Shown: in pieces, positions 16,182 to 24,213 of the stretch | How the letters are laid out: each line of letters begins with the position of its first letter | Position numbering within the stretch: position 1 is the first letter of the stretch | Origin: Oceanobacillus jeddahensis | GTDB taxonomy: Bacteria > Bacillota > Bacilli > Bacillales > Amphibacillaceae | Length of the DNA: 42,811 nucleotides | Assembly (NCBI RefSeq): GCF_000750635.1 | Contig: NZ_CCDM010000011.1 | Location: 1-42,811, forward strand | Direction: 5' to 3' | Translations under genes and position numbers: made by a program | The notes under the pieces: generated by a model | The model's database searches: none | What the model was told of the DNA's origin: nothing | The model's input: the letters and a program-made list of their open reading frames with translations, nothing else

Positions 16182-17873
16182 ATGGCTTGTACTGTTAAAG
16201 AAATAGTGAATCTCCAAATTTTTAATATCGCTAAAGTAAAAGCGGGTACGGCGTTTTTGGACAAAAGACAAGTTGACTGGATGGCTGTCATAGAAAGTCC
16301 TGTAGAAAACTTTGTCCGTAAACAGGAGTTTGTCCTGACAACTGGTATGGGCTGTGCAGGTGATCCTCAACTACTTTTCCAATTTGTTAAAGATGTATAT
16401 GAATCTGGAGCATCAGCATTAGCAATAGCTGTTGGTCGATACATTTTTGATATACCAGCAGAAATCATCCGGTATGCAGAGGAAAATGAATTTATTTTAA
16501 TTGAACTGCCCTGGGAATTAAGGTTTGCTGATATTCAAAGGGAAACGATGAAAGAAATTAATTTGAGGCAGGAGCAGTTTTCTCAAAATGCAATACACAT
16601 TCAAAAGATGTTGATTGATTTTGTGATTCAAGGCAAAGATTTAAAGGATATTCTCCTGTATGTAGAACGGGAACTGCATTGTGTCATTATTTTTGCAGAT
16701 AGTAAAGGACGCCTGAAAGCTTCTAATGAAAAACCAGAGGAAATCATCCAATTATGGAACGATTTAGAGGTAAACGAAGAAATGAATATAGATGAATCCG
16801 TCTATCGTCAAGTTCAAATGATTCCTTATAAAAACGGTTATTTACTGAAGAAAGATATCGCTGCCCAATCGGATGATTTAGTGGAAGGTTATTTTATTAT
16901 CCTGGTAGAGAATAATACGTTTTTGAATCATAACATGTTACAAGTGTTGGAAAGTCTTTCGGCAGCTGTTGCTTTATGGATTTCCCGAGAAGACGCAATT
17001 GTCAGGACAGAGATTCGATTGCGTAATGAATTTATTTGGGGATTAGCTAAAACCCCGGATAGAAGTTTGGATAAAAATATTCAATCTCGTGCGAAAGTGT
17101 TCGGATATAATTTAAATATTCCTTATATATGTATGGCTGGTTATTCGGAAAATTTGGACGATTTAACTAAAGAGCAATTTAGTGGAACAGACTTTGGTTT
17201 TAAAAGTATTATTTATTATATTGAAGAGGAAGTTCGGTATGCTGCATCAAAGGTAAATAAACAAGTTGCATTTACATTTGATAATAATCGGCTAATTATT
17301 TTTTTAGAAGCTCAAAGTGACACACAGAGTACCGTTCATCATTTTTTAAATCTAGTAGATAAACGGTTAAATATGTTAATACCCGGGATACTTTTTACTT
17401 GGGGGATTGGGATGCACAAGGATGGGATGATGCAATTTTATCAAAGTTATAAGAAGGCTCATTCTGCATTAGATATAGGTTTAAAACTAAACAGTCCAGG
17501 AGAAAGGATTAACTTTGAAGATACACAGCTGAACCGTTTATTATTGCATCTTGCCAACAATGCTGAAGTAAAGGACATTACGTTGTCAACAATAGCACCG
17601 TTGTTAGAATATCAAGAAAAACGAGAGATGAATTTAATCGATACGTTTATAGCGTATGATAATCAAAATGGAAATGTGAGCCAAGCTTCGCGAGTCTTGA
17701 ATTTACACCGGCAGTCTTTATTATATCGATTACGAAAAATTGAAAGCCTGACCAATTTGTCTCTTGATAATCCGGATGATGTATTTTTGTTAAAAATTAG
17801 CATTAAAATATGGCTGACGGGTACATTAAAAAAAGATAGAGAAAAGAATTATTTACAAAACCTCAGTGAATAG
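16182..17873 (+). CDS. PucR family transcriptional regulator
   Basis: A 563-residue regulator. The N-terminal PucR domain (about residues 1-125) contains the typical GTAFLDKRQVDWMAVIESP and the motif FVLTTGMG. A middle sensor region of the GGDEF-like PucR type follows, and the C-terminal helix-turn-helix (HTH_30) reads FIAYDNQNGNVSQASRVLNL followed by HRQSLLYRLRKIE, with the H-R-x-S/T-L-x-Y-R-L signature. PucR proteins are usually activators that sense a catabolic intermediate. It lies directly upstream of and on the same strand as the ectoine-type catabolic genes, so it is the natural candidate for their regulator (inference), although the permease/hydrolase pair just before it is another possible target. 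Start: ATG with GGAGAGTG upstream. Confidence 0.88.
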   Translation: MACTVKEIVNLQIFNIAKVKAGTAFLDKRQVDWMAVIESPVENFVRKQEFVLTTGMGCAGDPQLLFQFVKDVYESGASALAIAVGRYIFDIPAEIIRYAEENEFILIELPWELRFADIQRETMKEINLRQEQFSQNAIHIQKMLIDFVIQGKDLKDILLYVERELHCVIIFADSKGRLKASNEKPEEIIQLWNDLEVNEEMNIDESVYRQVQMIPYKNGYLLKKDIAAQSDDLVEGYFIILVENNTFLNHNMLQVLESLSAAVALWISREDAIVRTEIRLRNEFIWGLAKTPDRSLDKNIQSRAKVFGYNLNIPYICMAGYSENLDDLTKEQFSGTDFGFKSIIYYIEEEVRYAASKVNKQVAFTFDNNRLIIFLEAQSDTQSTVHHFLNLVDKRLNMLIPGILFTWGIGMHKDGMMQFYQSYKKAHSALDIGLKLNSPGERINFEDTQLNRLLLHLANNAEVKDITLSTIAPLLEYQEKREMNLIDTFIAYDNQNGNVSQASRVLNLHRQSLLYRLRKIESLTNLSLDNPDDVFLLKISIKIWLTGTLKKDREKNYLQNLSE

Positions 17874-17886
17874 CTGGGGTTTTTTG
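17859..17886 (+). terminator. terminator after pucR
   Basis: AACCTCAG pairs with CTGGGGTT (one wobble) around a 7-nt loop, followed by TTTTTTG. It overlaps the last codons of pucR. Confidence 0.8.
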
Positions 17887-17981
17887 TATAAGCTAAAAGA
17901 TTCAACGCTGTATGCAGTTAAAGAAAAAAAGAAATCTCCACACAAATTTGCGTGTTAATATCCTGATGATCTTTAAAAATG

Positions 17982-18133
17982 TTTTATCACGGAGAACCGC
18001 CCGTAAAACTCCCGCCACAAAATAAAGAGCGAAAATAAATTTATTTAGGTGGGAGATAACGGGCGCTAACTCCCTGAATCACTAAGGCTAATACAGTGGG
18101 AGAAGGGCGAAAAATCCCACTGAATGAAGTTTC
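17982..18133 (+). repeat. 152-bp dispersed nested-hairpin repeat, copy 1
   Basis: Matches the reverse complement of 36713-36940 at both ends, starting TTTTATCACGG and ending GAAGTTTC. It folds as nested stems: CGCCCGT/ACGGGCG outside CTCCCGCC/GGTGGGAG with an AT-rich loop, then a separate hairpin CAGTGGGA/TCCCACTG. It sits in the space between pucR and the doe-like operon and encodes no protein. Differences between copies keep the stems paired (see findings). Confidence 0.85.
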
Positions 18134-18223
18134 TTTTTATATGTCATCCATTTTAGAGGAGTAAGATAGGGATTCATACAATTTGTATAGAAAGTTTACT
18201 GAAAAGTTCATACAATATTACAA

Positions 18224-18253
18224 TTGTTTCCTTTGCAAAGGAAATCGTATAAT
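18224..18253 (+). promoter_or_regulatory. candidate promoter with overlapping palindromic operator of the ectoine-type operon
   Basis: TATAAT (18248-18253) has TTGTTT (18224-18229) 18 bp upstream. Between them is a perfect 18-bp palindrome, TTTCCTTTGCAAAGGAAA (18227-18244), which overlaps the -35. Its left part resembles the B. subtilis PucR box (WWWCNTTGGTTAA) at about 10 of 13 positions. An inverted pair TTGTAT/ATACAA (about 18184-18216) lies just upstream. Confidence 0.55.
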
Positions 18254-18328
18254 GAGCTCAGAACCAAGTTAGAAGTTCTTATCATTGTTTATGGGAAAAA
18301 TAAAAATAACTGTAACTATGAATTGAAA

Positions 18329-18342
18329 TGTTTGCGCTTTCA
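18329..18342 (+). promoter_or_regulatory. candidate catabolite-responsive element (cre)
   Basis: TGTTTGCGCTTTCA matches the cre consensus TGWAANCGNTNWCA at 12 of 14 positions. It lies downstream of the promoter candidate and about 100 bases before the operon, where CcpA would repress. Confidence 0.4.
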
Positions 18343-18443
18343 AAATGAGTAAATATTTTACGAAAATCAATTGAATGGATACTTGTGCAAAATGTTAAAG
18401 CTTCACTTCATACAAATAAAGCGTTTGTGGAGGGGGATGTATC

Positions 18444-19690
18444 ATGAAAATAGAAGCTGCATCTTTATTTGAAAAGTTAATTTTATGGCGTAGACACTTA
18501 CACGAACATCCGGAATTGAGCTTCGAGGAAACGGAGACAGCAAAGTTTGTCGTTGATGAGCTATTGAAGATAGAAAATGTTTTGGTAGAAAGAAATATTG
18601 GAGGTAACGGTGTTGTAGCAACATTAACGACAGGCGAGGGACCGACGATTGCACTAAGAGCAGATATGGATGCATTGCCAATTCAAGAGCAGAATCATCA
18701 TTCCTTTGTATCTAAGAAAGCTGGCATCATGCACGCATGTGGACACGATGCTCATACAGCGATGCTTTTAGGTGCTGTGCATGTATTAGCTGAACAATTT
18801 CGGGAAGGGGAATTAACCGGCACAGTGAAGTTTATCTTTCAGCCTGCAGAAGAGAGTACAGATATACATGGACTTTCAGGTGCACCTTATATGATTCAAG
18901 CCGGAGTAATCCAAGATGTGGATGCAGAGTAATCCAAGATGTGGATGCAATTATCGCGCTTCATGTTTGCCCATGGCATCCTGTTGGAACTGTTCAAATG
19001 AATAATGGCTTTAGTATGGCAAATGTAGATGTATTTGAAGCAACAATTCGAGGAACAGGAGGGCATGGCGGTTATCCGCATTTGGCTAGAGACCCATTAT
19101 GGATGCTTAGTTTGGTTTTACAATCATTTTATGGAACGGTAGGAAGAAGGATGTCTCCTCTAGATATTGTTGCCGCAAGTATTGGAAAAATTGAGGCTGG
19201 TAGCGTAAGCAATGTCATTCCTTCTGAAGTTAATATAGAAGGGACGTTGCGATCTTACTCACCAGAAACAAGAGAAAAACTGGCGGCAGAAGTAAAAAAT
19301 ATTTTCAGGTTAGTGGAAACACTCGGTGGTTCTTTTGAAGTTGAATTAAAAAAGGGAGAGCCGGCTTTAAATAATCATATAGAAATAAATACAACGATTG
19401 AAGAATCAATACGTGAATTATATCCAAATATGCAAATTCATTGGGGACCATTTGGAATGGGTGGAGAAGACTTTGGCTATATGACGGAGCAAATACCAGG
19501 AGCAATGATTTTCCTCGGGTGTTCCTTAGAGGATGGCCTGCATCGAGATTTGCATACACCTATTTTTGATATTGATGAAAAGTGCTTACCGCTTGGAACA
19601 GAAATTTTTGTGGCAGCGGTTAATAAGTTCTTAAATCATGAAGCGTTACATCAACCTTTAAAAAGACATTCTATTGAGAAAGGTGCGTGA
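18444..19690 (+). pseudogene. M20D family amidohydrolase, frameshifted by a 23-bp tandem duplication (probable N-acetyl-diaminobutyrate deacetylase role)
   Basis: Two adjacent frames (18444-18932 and 18941-19690) make one M20D peptidase/amidohydrolase. Frame 1 has ALRADMDALPIQEQ, MHACGHDAHTAMLLG (Cys 99, His 101) and FIFQPAEEST (Glu 136/137). Frame 2 continues with DAIIALHVCPWHPVG, GTGGHGGYPHLARDP and MGGEDFGYM. The break is an exact tandem repeat of 23 bp (18904-18926 and 18927-18949); removing one copy gives a clean frame of 407 residues, normal for the family. A GGAGG site precedes the ATG. In this operon its likely task is removing the acetyl group from N-acetyl-2,4-diaminobutyrate, the product of ectoine hydrolase (inference). 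It may be inactive, or this may be a sequencing or assembly artefact. Confidence 0.9.
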
Positions 19691-19694
19691 GAAC

Positions 19695-21131
19695 ATGATG
19701 GTGACGGAGAAAAGGAAAAAGATGTTTATCGGGGGGAAGTGGGTAGAAAAAGATGAAGTAATCCATGTGTATGATCCACAGGATAATTCAGTCATTACTA
19801 CCGTACCAAAAGCATCTGAAGCGGATATGCTTGCAGCAATCGAAGCAGCGGAAGAAGGTGCGAAAATTGCTGGAAATATGCCTGTTCATGAACGCATAAC
19901 AATTATTAATAAAGCAGCAGACTATATTGAAGACCATCGAGATATTTTTGCCGAAACAATTGCTAGCGAAGGAAGTAAAACAATCACAGAAGCAAGAGGA
20001 GAAGTAGTTCGATGTATCAATACCCTCAGACTGTCAGCGGAAGAAGCTAGAAGAATTATTGGAGAAACGATTCCATTTGACCAAATGCCGGGCCATGAGA
20101 ATCGTGTCGGTTATTATTATCATTTTCCAATTGGCATTGTTGCCGCTATTACACCATTTAATGATCCACTTAATTTAGTGGCACATAAGGTGGGACCAGC
20201 GATTGCTTCTGGTAATGCAATCATTGTAAAACCTGCATCAATGACACCGTTAAGCGGACTTTTATTAGCTGAAGCATTTGAAGCTGCTGGTTTACCGGAG
20301 AAAGTACTTTCTGTCGTAACTGGCAGCGGTAGAGAGATCGGCGATATCCTCGTTACCCATCCTTCCATTCGCATGGTGTCTTTTACCGGCGGAGTAGAAA
20401 CAGGAGAGAAAATTGCTAAAAAAGCTGGACTGAAAAAATTGAGTATGGAATTAGGATCTAATTCCCCCGCAATTGTTCTGCAAGATGCAAATATAGATGA
20501 TGCAGTAAGCAGTTGTGTGGCAGGAGCTTTTGGAGCAGTTGGCCAAAATTGTATAGGGGTTCAAAGAATATTTGTTGAAACTTCAAAATTTGATGAATTT
20601 GTTCGCAAATTTGTGAAGGAGACCAAGAAATATAAAACAGGTAATAAAAAAGATGAAACGACAGATATGGGACCTTTGATTTCAGAGAAAGAAGCTATTC
20701 GGGTCGAAGAGTGGGTCAATGAGGCGCTGGAAGAAAACGCGATTTTACTTACTGGCGGAAAAAGGGACGGTGCATTTTATACCCCAACTGTATTAATGAA
20801 TGTAGCAACGGATGCAAAAATAGCAACAGAAGAGATTTTTGGTCCGGTAGTGCTTCTTTTTGAAGTAGAAAATTTGACGGAAGCAATTGAAAAAGCAAAT
20901 CAAGTAAATTATGGATTACAAGCAGGTATTTTTACAAACGATATTAATCTCGCTTTTCAAGCTATTCAACAATTGGAAGTGGGAGGGATCATGGTTAATG
21001 ATAGCAGTGACTATCGAATAGATGGAATGCCTTTTGGCGGAGTAAAAGGATCTGGTTTGGGGCGTGAGGGGGTTAAATACACGATTCAAGAAATGACAGA
21101 ACCTAAAGTAGTTCATTTTAAATTAGGATGA
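19695..21131 (+). CDS. doeC: aldehyde dehydrogenase, likely DoeC-type (aspartate-semialdehyde oxidation)
   Basis: A protein of 478 residues of the NAD(P)-dependent aldehyde dehydrogenase superfamily. I chose the ATG at 19695, 4 bases after the stop of the amidohydrolase; an in-frame TTG at 19674 would overlap it. Visible features are the cofactor-binding AAITPFNDPLNLVAHKVGPA and NAIIVKPASMTP, the FTGG turn (about 230), the catalytic Glu in MELGSNSP (about 252) and the nucleophile Cys in GQNCIGVQR (about 286). The last motifs EEIFGPVV and GGVKGSGLGREG are intact. In ectoine breakdown DoeC oxidises aspartate-semialdehyde to aspartate; that role is inferred from the neighbours. On sequence alone, other small-aldehyde dehydrogenases are possible. 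Confidence 0.82.
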   Translation: MMVTEKRKKMFIGGKWVEKDEVIHVYDPQDNSVITTVPKASEADMLAAIEAAEEGAKIAGNMPVHERITIINKAADYIEDHRDIFAETIASEGSKTITEARGEVVRCINTLRLSAEEARRIIGETIPFDQMPGHENRVGYYYHFPIGIVAAITPFNDPLNLVAHKVGPAIASGNAIIVKPASMTPLSGLLLAEAFEAAGLPEKVLSVVTGSGREIGDILVTHPSIRMVSFTGGVETGEKIAKKAGLKKLSMELGSNSPAIVLQDANIDDAVSSCVAGAFGAVGQNCIGVQRIFVETSKFDEFVRKFVKETKKYKTGNKKDETTDMGPLISEKEAIRVEEWVNEALEENAILLTGGKRDGAFYTPTVLMNVATDAKIATEEIFGPVVLLFEVENLTEAIEKANQVNYGLQAGIFTNDINLAFQAIQQLEVGGIMVNDSSDYRIDGMPFGGVKGSGLGREGVKYTIQEMTEPKVVHFKLG

Positions 21132-21333
21132 ATATGTGTATTACACGAAAACATACTTTGTACAAGAAAAAACGATAAATTGGAATAAAGTTATTTCTAA
21201 TTAATGATTTTAGCCGACACCCAAATCAATGGTTGAATTATGTATATCAATTTGGTTATAACAGCTTGCCGGCAAAATGTCTTTCTGTAGCGGCTGGTTA
21301 GTAAGAATAAGATTATCCAAGGAGGAATTTAAA

Positions 21334-22644
21334 ATGAAACAAATGATAAAAGGTACTAAATTAAAAGAAGAATTGACGGAACTGGATAAAAAGCATTTTA
21401 TCCATCCTACATCTAATATGAAACAGTTGCAGGAGGAAGGACCGGCCTTTATTTTTACGGAAGGGGACGGTATTTATTTAAAAGATATAGAAGGCCGAAC
21501 ACTAATGGACAGTTTATCATCCCTGTGGAATGTGAACATTGGACATGGCAGAAAAGAGCTTGGCGAGGCCGCGAAAGCACAGATGGAAAAATTGGCATTT
21601 ACATCGACTTTCAGCAACTGGAGTCATGAGCCGGCAATACGGCTAGCAGCCGAGATTGCCAAATGGACGCCAGGTGACTTAAACGCAACGTTTTTTACAT
21701 CCGGCGGGTCGGAAGCAAATGATACGGCCTTTAAAACAGTACGTCATTATTGGAAAATAAAAGGGCATCCTGATAAGAAAAAAATTATCTCTAGAAAGAA
21801 ATCCTATCATGGAGTTGCAATGGGGTCTACGAGTGCTACTGGAATCCCAGAGTTTCATACATTTACAGAATCGATTGCTCCTGATTTTTACTATGTAGAC
21901 AGTACAATCGAATCATTAAAAGACGTAATTGAAAAAGAAGGAGCAGATTCCATTGCTGCGTTTATTTCTGAACCAGTTCAAGGATCTGGAGGCGTAAATT
22001 TACCAAGCGATAGGTATTTTGAAGAAGTTCGTAAAATCTGTGATGAAAATAATATTTTGATTATTTCAGATGAAGTAATTTGTGGATTTGGCCGAACGGG
22101 AACACATTTCGGAATGGAAAATTTCGGTATAATCCCTGATATTATAACAATGGCTAAAGGAGTGACAAGCGGATATGCTCCACTTGGCGGAATGATTATT
22201 TCCGAGAAACTGCATCAAGAAATTTATGAAAAGGTAGAGGGTAACTTCTGGCATGGATACACTTACAGTGGTCATCCAACAGCTGCTGCGGTAGCTTTAA
22301 AAAACTTAGAGATTATTAAAAATGAAAACTTAATTGACAATGTAAATAGAATGGGAGAAGAAATGTTAAAAGGGTTCAAATGGATCCAGGAACAAAATGA
22401 TAAGGTGAATGATGTTAGAGGAATTGGTTTACTAGGTGCTATTAGTATTGACAGAAAATCAGCGGATGTCGCTCCGGTTGGACCTAAAATCGTTGCAGAG
22501 GCATTAAAAAGAGGTTTAATTTGCCGTTCGGTCGTATATGATGGTCAAGATACGTTGGCGTTTGCTCCGCCATTTGTTATTAATAAAAAGCAGATGGATG
22601 AAATGATTACAATTGTTGATGAGTCTATCCGGGCTGTTATTTAG
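21334..22644 (+). CDS. doeD: class-III aminotransferase, likely diaminobutyrate transaminase DoeD
   Basis: A protein of 436 residues of the PLP-dependent omega-aminotransferase class. The ATG at 21334 (MKQMIKGTKLKEELTELDKK) has AAGGAGG 8 bases upstream; an upstream in-frame extension to 21277 has no such site. The opening KHFIHPTSNMKQ resembles the N-terminus of DoeD. PLP-binding marks are TSGGSEANDTAF, the Asp of IISDEVICGFGRTG and the Schiff-base Lys of TMAKGVTSGYAPLGG (about 275). It would transfer the terminal amino group of 2,4-diaminobutyrate to 2-oxoglutarate or pyruvate, yielding aspartate-semialdehyde for the dehydrogenase before it. Taurine- or beta-alanine-pyruvate transaminases are sequence relatives, so the assignment rests on context. 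A terminator follows. Confidence 0.8.
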   Translation: MKQMIKGTKLKEELTELDKKHFIHPTSNMKQLQEEGPAFIFTEGDGIYLKDIEGRTLMDSLSSLWNVNIGHGRKELGEAAKAQMEKLAFTSTFSNWSHEPAIRLAAEIAKWTPGDLNATFFTSGGSEANDTAFKTVRHYWKIKGHPDKKKIISRKKSYHGVAMGSTSATGIPEFHTFTESIAPDFYYVDSTIESLKDVIEKEGADSIAAFISEPVQGSGGVNLPSDRYFEEVRKICDENNILIISDEVICGFGRTGTHFGMENFGIIPDIITMAKGVTSGYAPLGGMIISEKLHQEIYEKVEGNFWHGYTYSGHPTAAAVALKNLEIIKNENLIDNVNRMGEEMLKGFKWIQEQNDKVNDVRGIGLLGAISIDRKSADVAPVGPKIVAEALKRGLICRSVVYDGQDTLAFAPPFVINKKQMDEMITIVDESIRAVI

Positions 22645-22649
22645 AATGA

Positions 22650-22689
22650 AAAAACAGGCGGGGAGTTACTTTATACTCCCCTGTTTTAC
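22650..22689 (+). terminator. terminator after the aminotransferase gene
   Basis: AAAACA plus GGGGAG pairs with CTCCCC plus TGTTTT, with a 3-nt bulge on the left arm and a 10-nt loop; T residues follow. It may be partial, since the same pathway continues downstream. Confidence 0.7.
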
Positions 22690-22873
22690 TCATATAGAAT
22701 AAGTTTCTAAACAAATTGTCTAATGATAATTTATTAAATTCATACATATTGCATATTGATTTTAAAGATGTCTATTTTTATAATGTAAGGTATAATTTTC
22801 CTTAATCATATTCTTTTAACACGCTATATCAAGTGTAGCATATCCAAAATAAAAGATGGGAGAGATCATATAA

Positions 22874-23608
22874 TTGAAAGCTGCCCCTTATGGCTGGAGA
22901 GCCAAGATAGGATTAATTTACATTGCTTCAGCTTATGCTATGGAAGTAGAGTTTAATCAGATGGCACCGCCAGGAGTAACAACTCATACGACGAGAATAG
23001 CTCTATGCGAGCAACCGGACCAATTTACCGTAAGTGACTTGTCAACACTTGGAAAAGACGCTTTAGCTGCAACGAAATTGCTTGCACAAGCACCGCTAAC
23101 CTCTATTGCATTTGGATGTACAAGTGGAAGTTTTGTAAACGGATTTGAGTATGATAAAGCATTTATTAAACGGATGGAAGCAGTTGCTAATATACCTTGT
23201 ACAACTACAGCAAATGCAGCTGTAGAAGCGCTTCAATCGCTTAAAATAAAAAAAGTAGCCATTGCCACACCCTATGAAAAAGATGTAAATGAGCTGGCAT
23301 ATCAATATTTTACGGACGGAAATTTACAGATCACCAACATGACCGGCTTAGGTATAGCGAATGATTACCAAATCTCAAAATTAGATACCAATTCAATTTA
23401 TCAGATGGCTATGAACGTAAATACGGAGGATGCAGAAGCAGTATTTCTTTCCTGTACCGGTCTTTCGGCAGCAAATATCATTCATGTGTTAGAAGAAGAT
23501 CTTCAAAAACCTGTAATTACTTCAAATCAAGCGACCTTTTGGTATGCATTAAAACTAAGTAACGTAAATGCAAAGATAAAGAATTATGGGGAGCTGTTTG
23601 AAAGATAA
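22874..23608 (+). CDS. eutA: Asp/Glu racemase-superfamily protein, EutA/maleate isomerase-like
   Basis: A protein of 244 residues, starting at a TTG (22874) with GGGAGAG about 10 bases upstream; no better ATG exists before the conserved N-terminus around RAKIGLIYIASAYAMEVEFN. The two catalytic cysteines of this family are present: Cys 82 in FGCTSGSF and Cys 194 in FLSCTGLS. The family includes maleate cis-trans isomerase, arylmalonate decarboxylase and EutA of ectoine-utilisation clusters. Its job in ectoine catabolism is not firmly known; it has been linked to stereochemistry of the intermediates or to hydroxyectoine. EutB and EutC, its usual hydroxyectoine partners, are absent here. It lies between the catabolic genes and the TRAP transporter. 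Confidence 0.75.
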   Translation: MKAAPYGWRAKIGLIYIASAYAMEVEFNQMAPPGVTTHTTRIALCEQPDQFTVSDLSTLGKDALAATKLLAQAPLTSIAFGCTSGSFVNGFEYDKAFIKRMEAVANIPCTTTANAAVEALQSLKIKKVAIATPYEKDVNELAYQYFTDGNLQITNMTGLGIANDYQISKLDTNSIYQMAMNVNTEDAEAVFLSCTGLSAANIIHVLEEDLQKPVITSNQATFWYALKLSNVNAKIKNYGELFER

Positions 23609-23655
23609 ATGATGAACACTTTCTTGTAAGCGTATTCAAAAGGAGGGGCATGTCG

Positions 23656-24150
23656 ATGCGAACTTTACGAAAGATGGATGAAATTTGGGAGAAGGTAGAA
23701 GCTGGAATTTTAAGTATTACAATTATTTCCATTAGTTTGATGCTAGTAGGTAATACAATAAGCCGTTATTTTTTTAGTAAAAGTTGGCCGTTCACGGAAG
23801 AATTGGGGAAGGTCGGGATTATTATTCTTACATTTATGGGACTTGGGTATGCTGCACGAAAAGGGATGCATATAGAGATGTCTGGGTTTTATGATTTGAT
23901 GTCTAAAAAAGCACAAAGAATTTTGGGAATATTCATTAACTTGATATCTGCGCTCGTACTGGTTTTTTGCACGTATTTAGCTATGAAATACATTCAACAT
24001 TTATATACACTGGGTCAAGTGTCTACTATTTTAAGAATACCCCTGTATCTCACGATGATGTTTGTTCCGATAGGGTTCTTTTTAGCAAGTATCCGTTATT
24101 TTATAAATCTTGGTAAGCGAATAACAGAAAACGTTCCAGATCATTCATAA
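23656..24150 (+). CDS. uehB: TRAP transporter small membrane subunit (DctQ type), UehB-like
   Basis: A protein of about 164 residues with four predicted membrane helices, the small integral subunit of a tripartite ATP-independent periplasmic transporter. The typical DctQ features are the N-terminal amphipathic stretch (RKMDEIWEKVEAGIL), TFMGLGYAARKGMHIEMSGF (the A-x-R-x-G-x-H-I motif) and a final hydrophobic pair. An AGGAGG at 23641-23646 is 9 bases from the ATG at 23656; an ATG at 23650 is only 3 bases away, so I prefer 23656. It heads the small-large-receptor operon order. Confidence 0.87.
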   Translation: MRTLRKMDEIWEKVEAGILSITIISISLMLVGNTISRYFFSKSWPFTEELGKVGIIILTFMGLGYAARKGMHIEMSGFYDLMSKKAQRILGIFINLISALVLVFCTYLAMKYIQHLYTLGQVSTILRIPLYLTMMFVPIGFFLASIRYFINLGKRITENVPDHS

Positions 24151-24213
24151 GGAAGAACAGCGCTGAAAAAATTGTGAAAGGAAAAAAACGGAGAACGGGA
24201 GGGATAGAAAACC

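Noticed and set aside
16182..17873. PucR as regulator of purine degradation
   Set aside because: No uricase, xanthine dehydrogenase or allantoinase genes are in the window; the neighbours are ectoine-type genes, so a purine role is not supported here.
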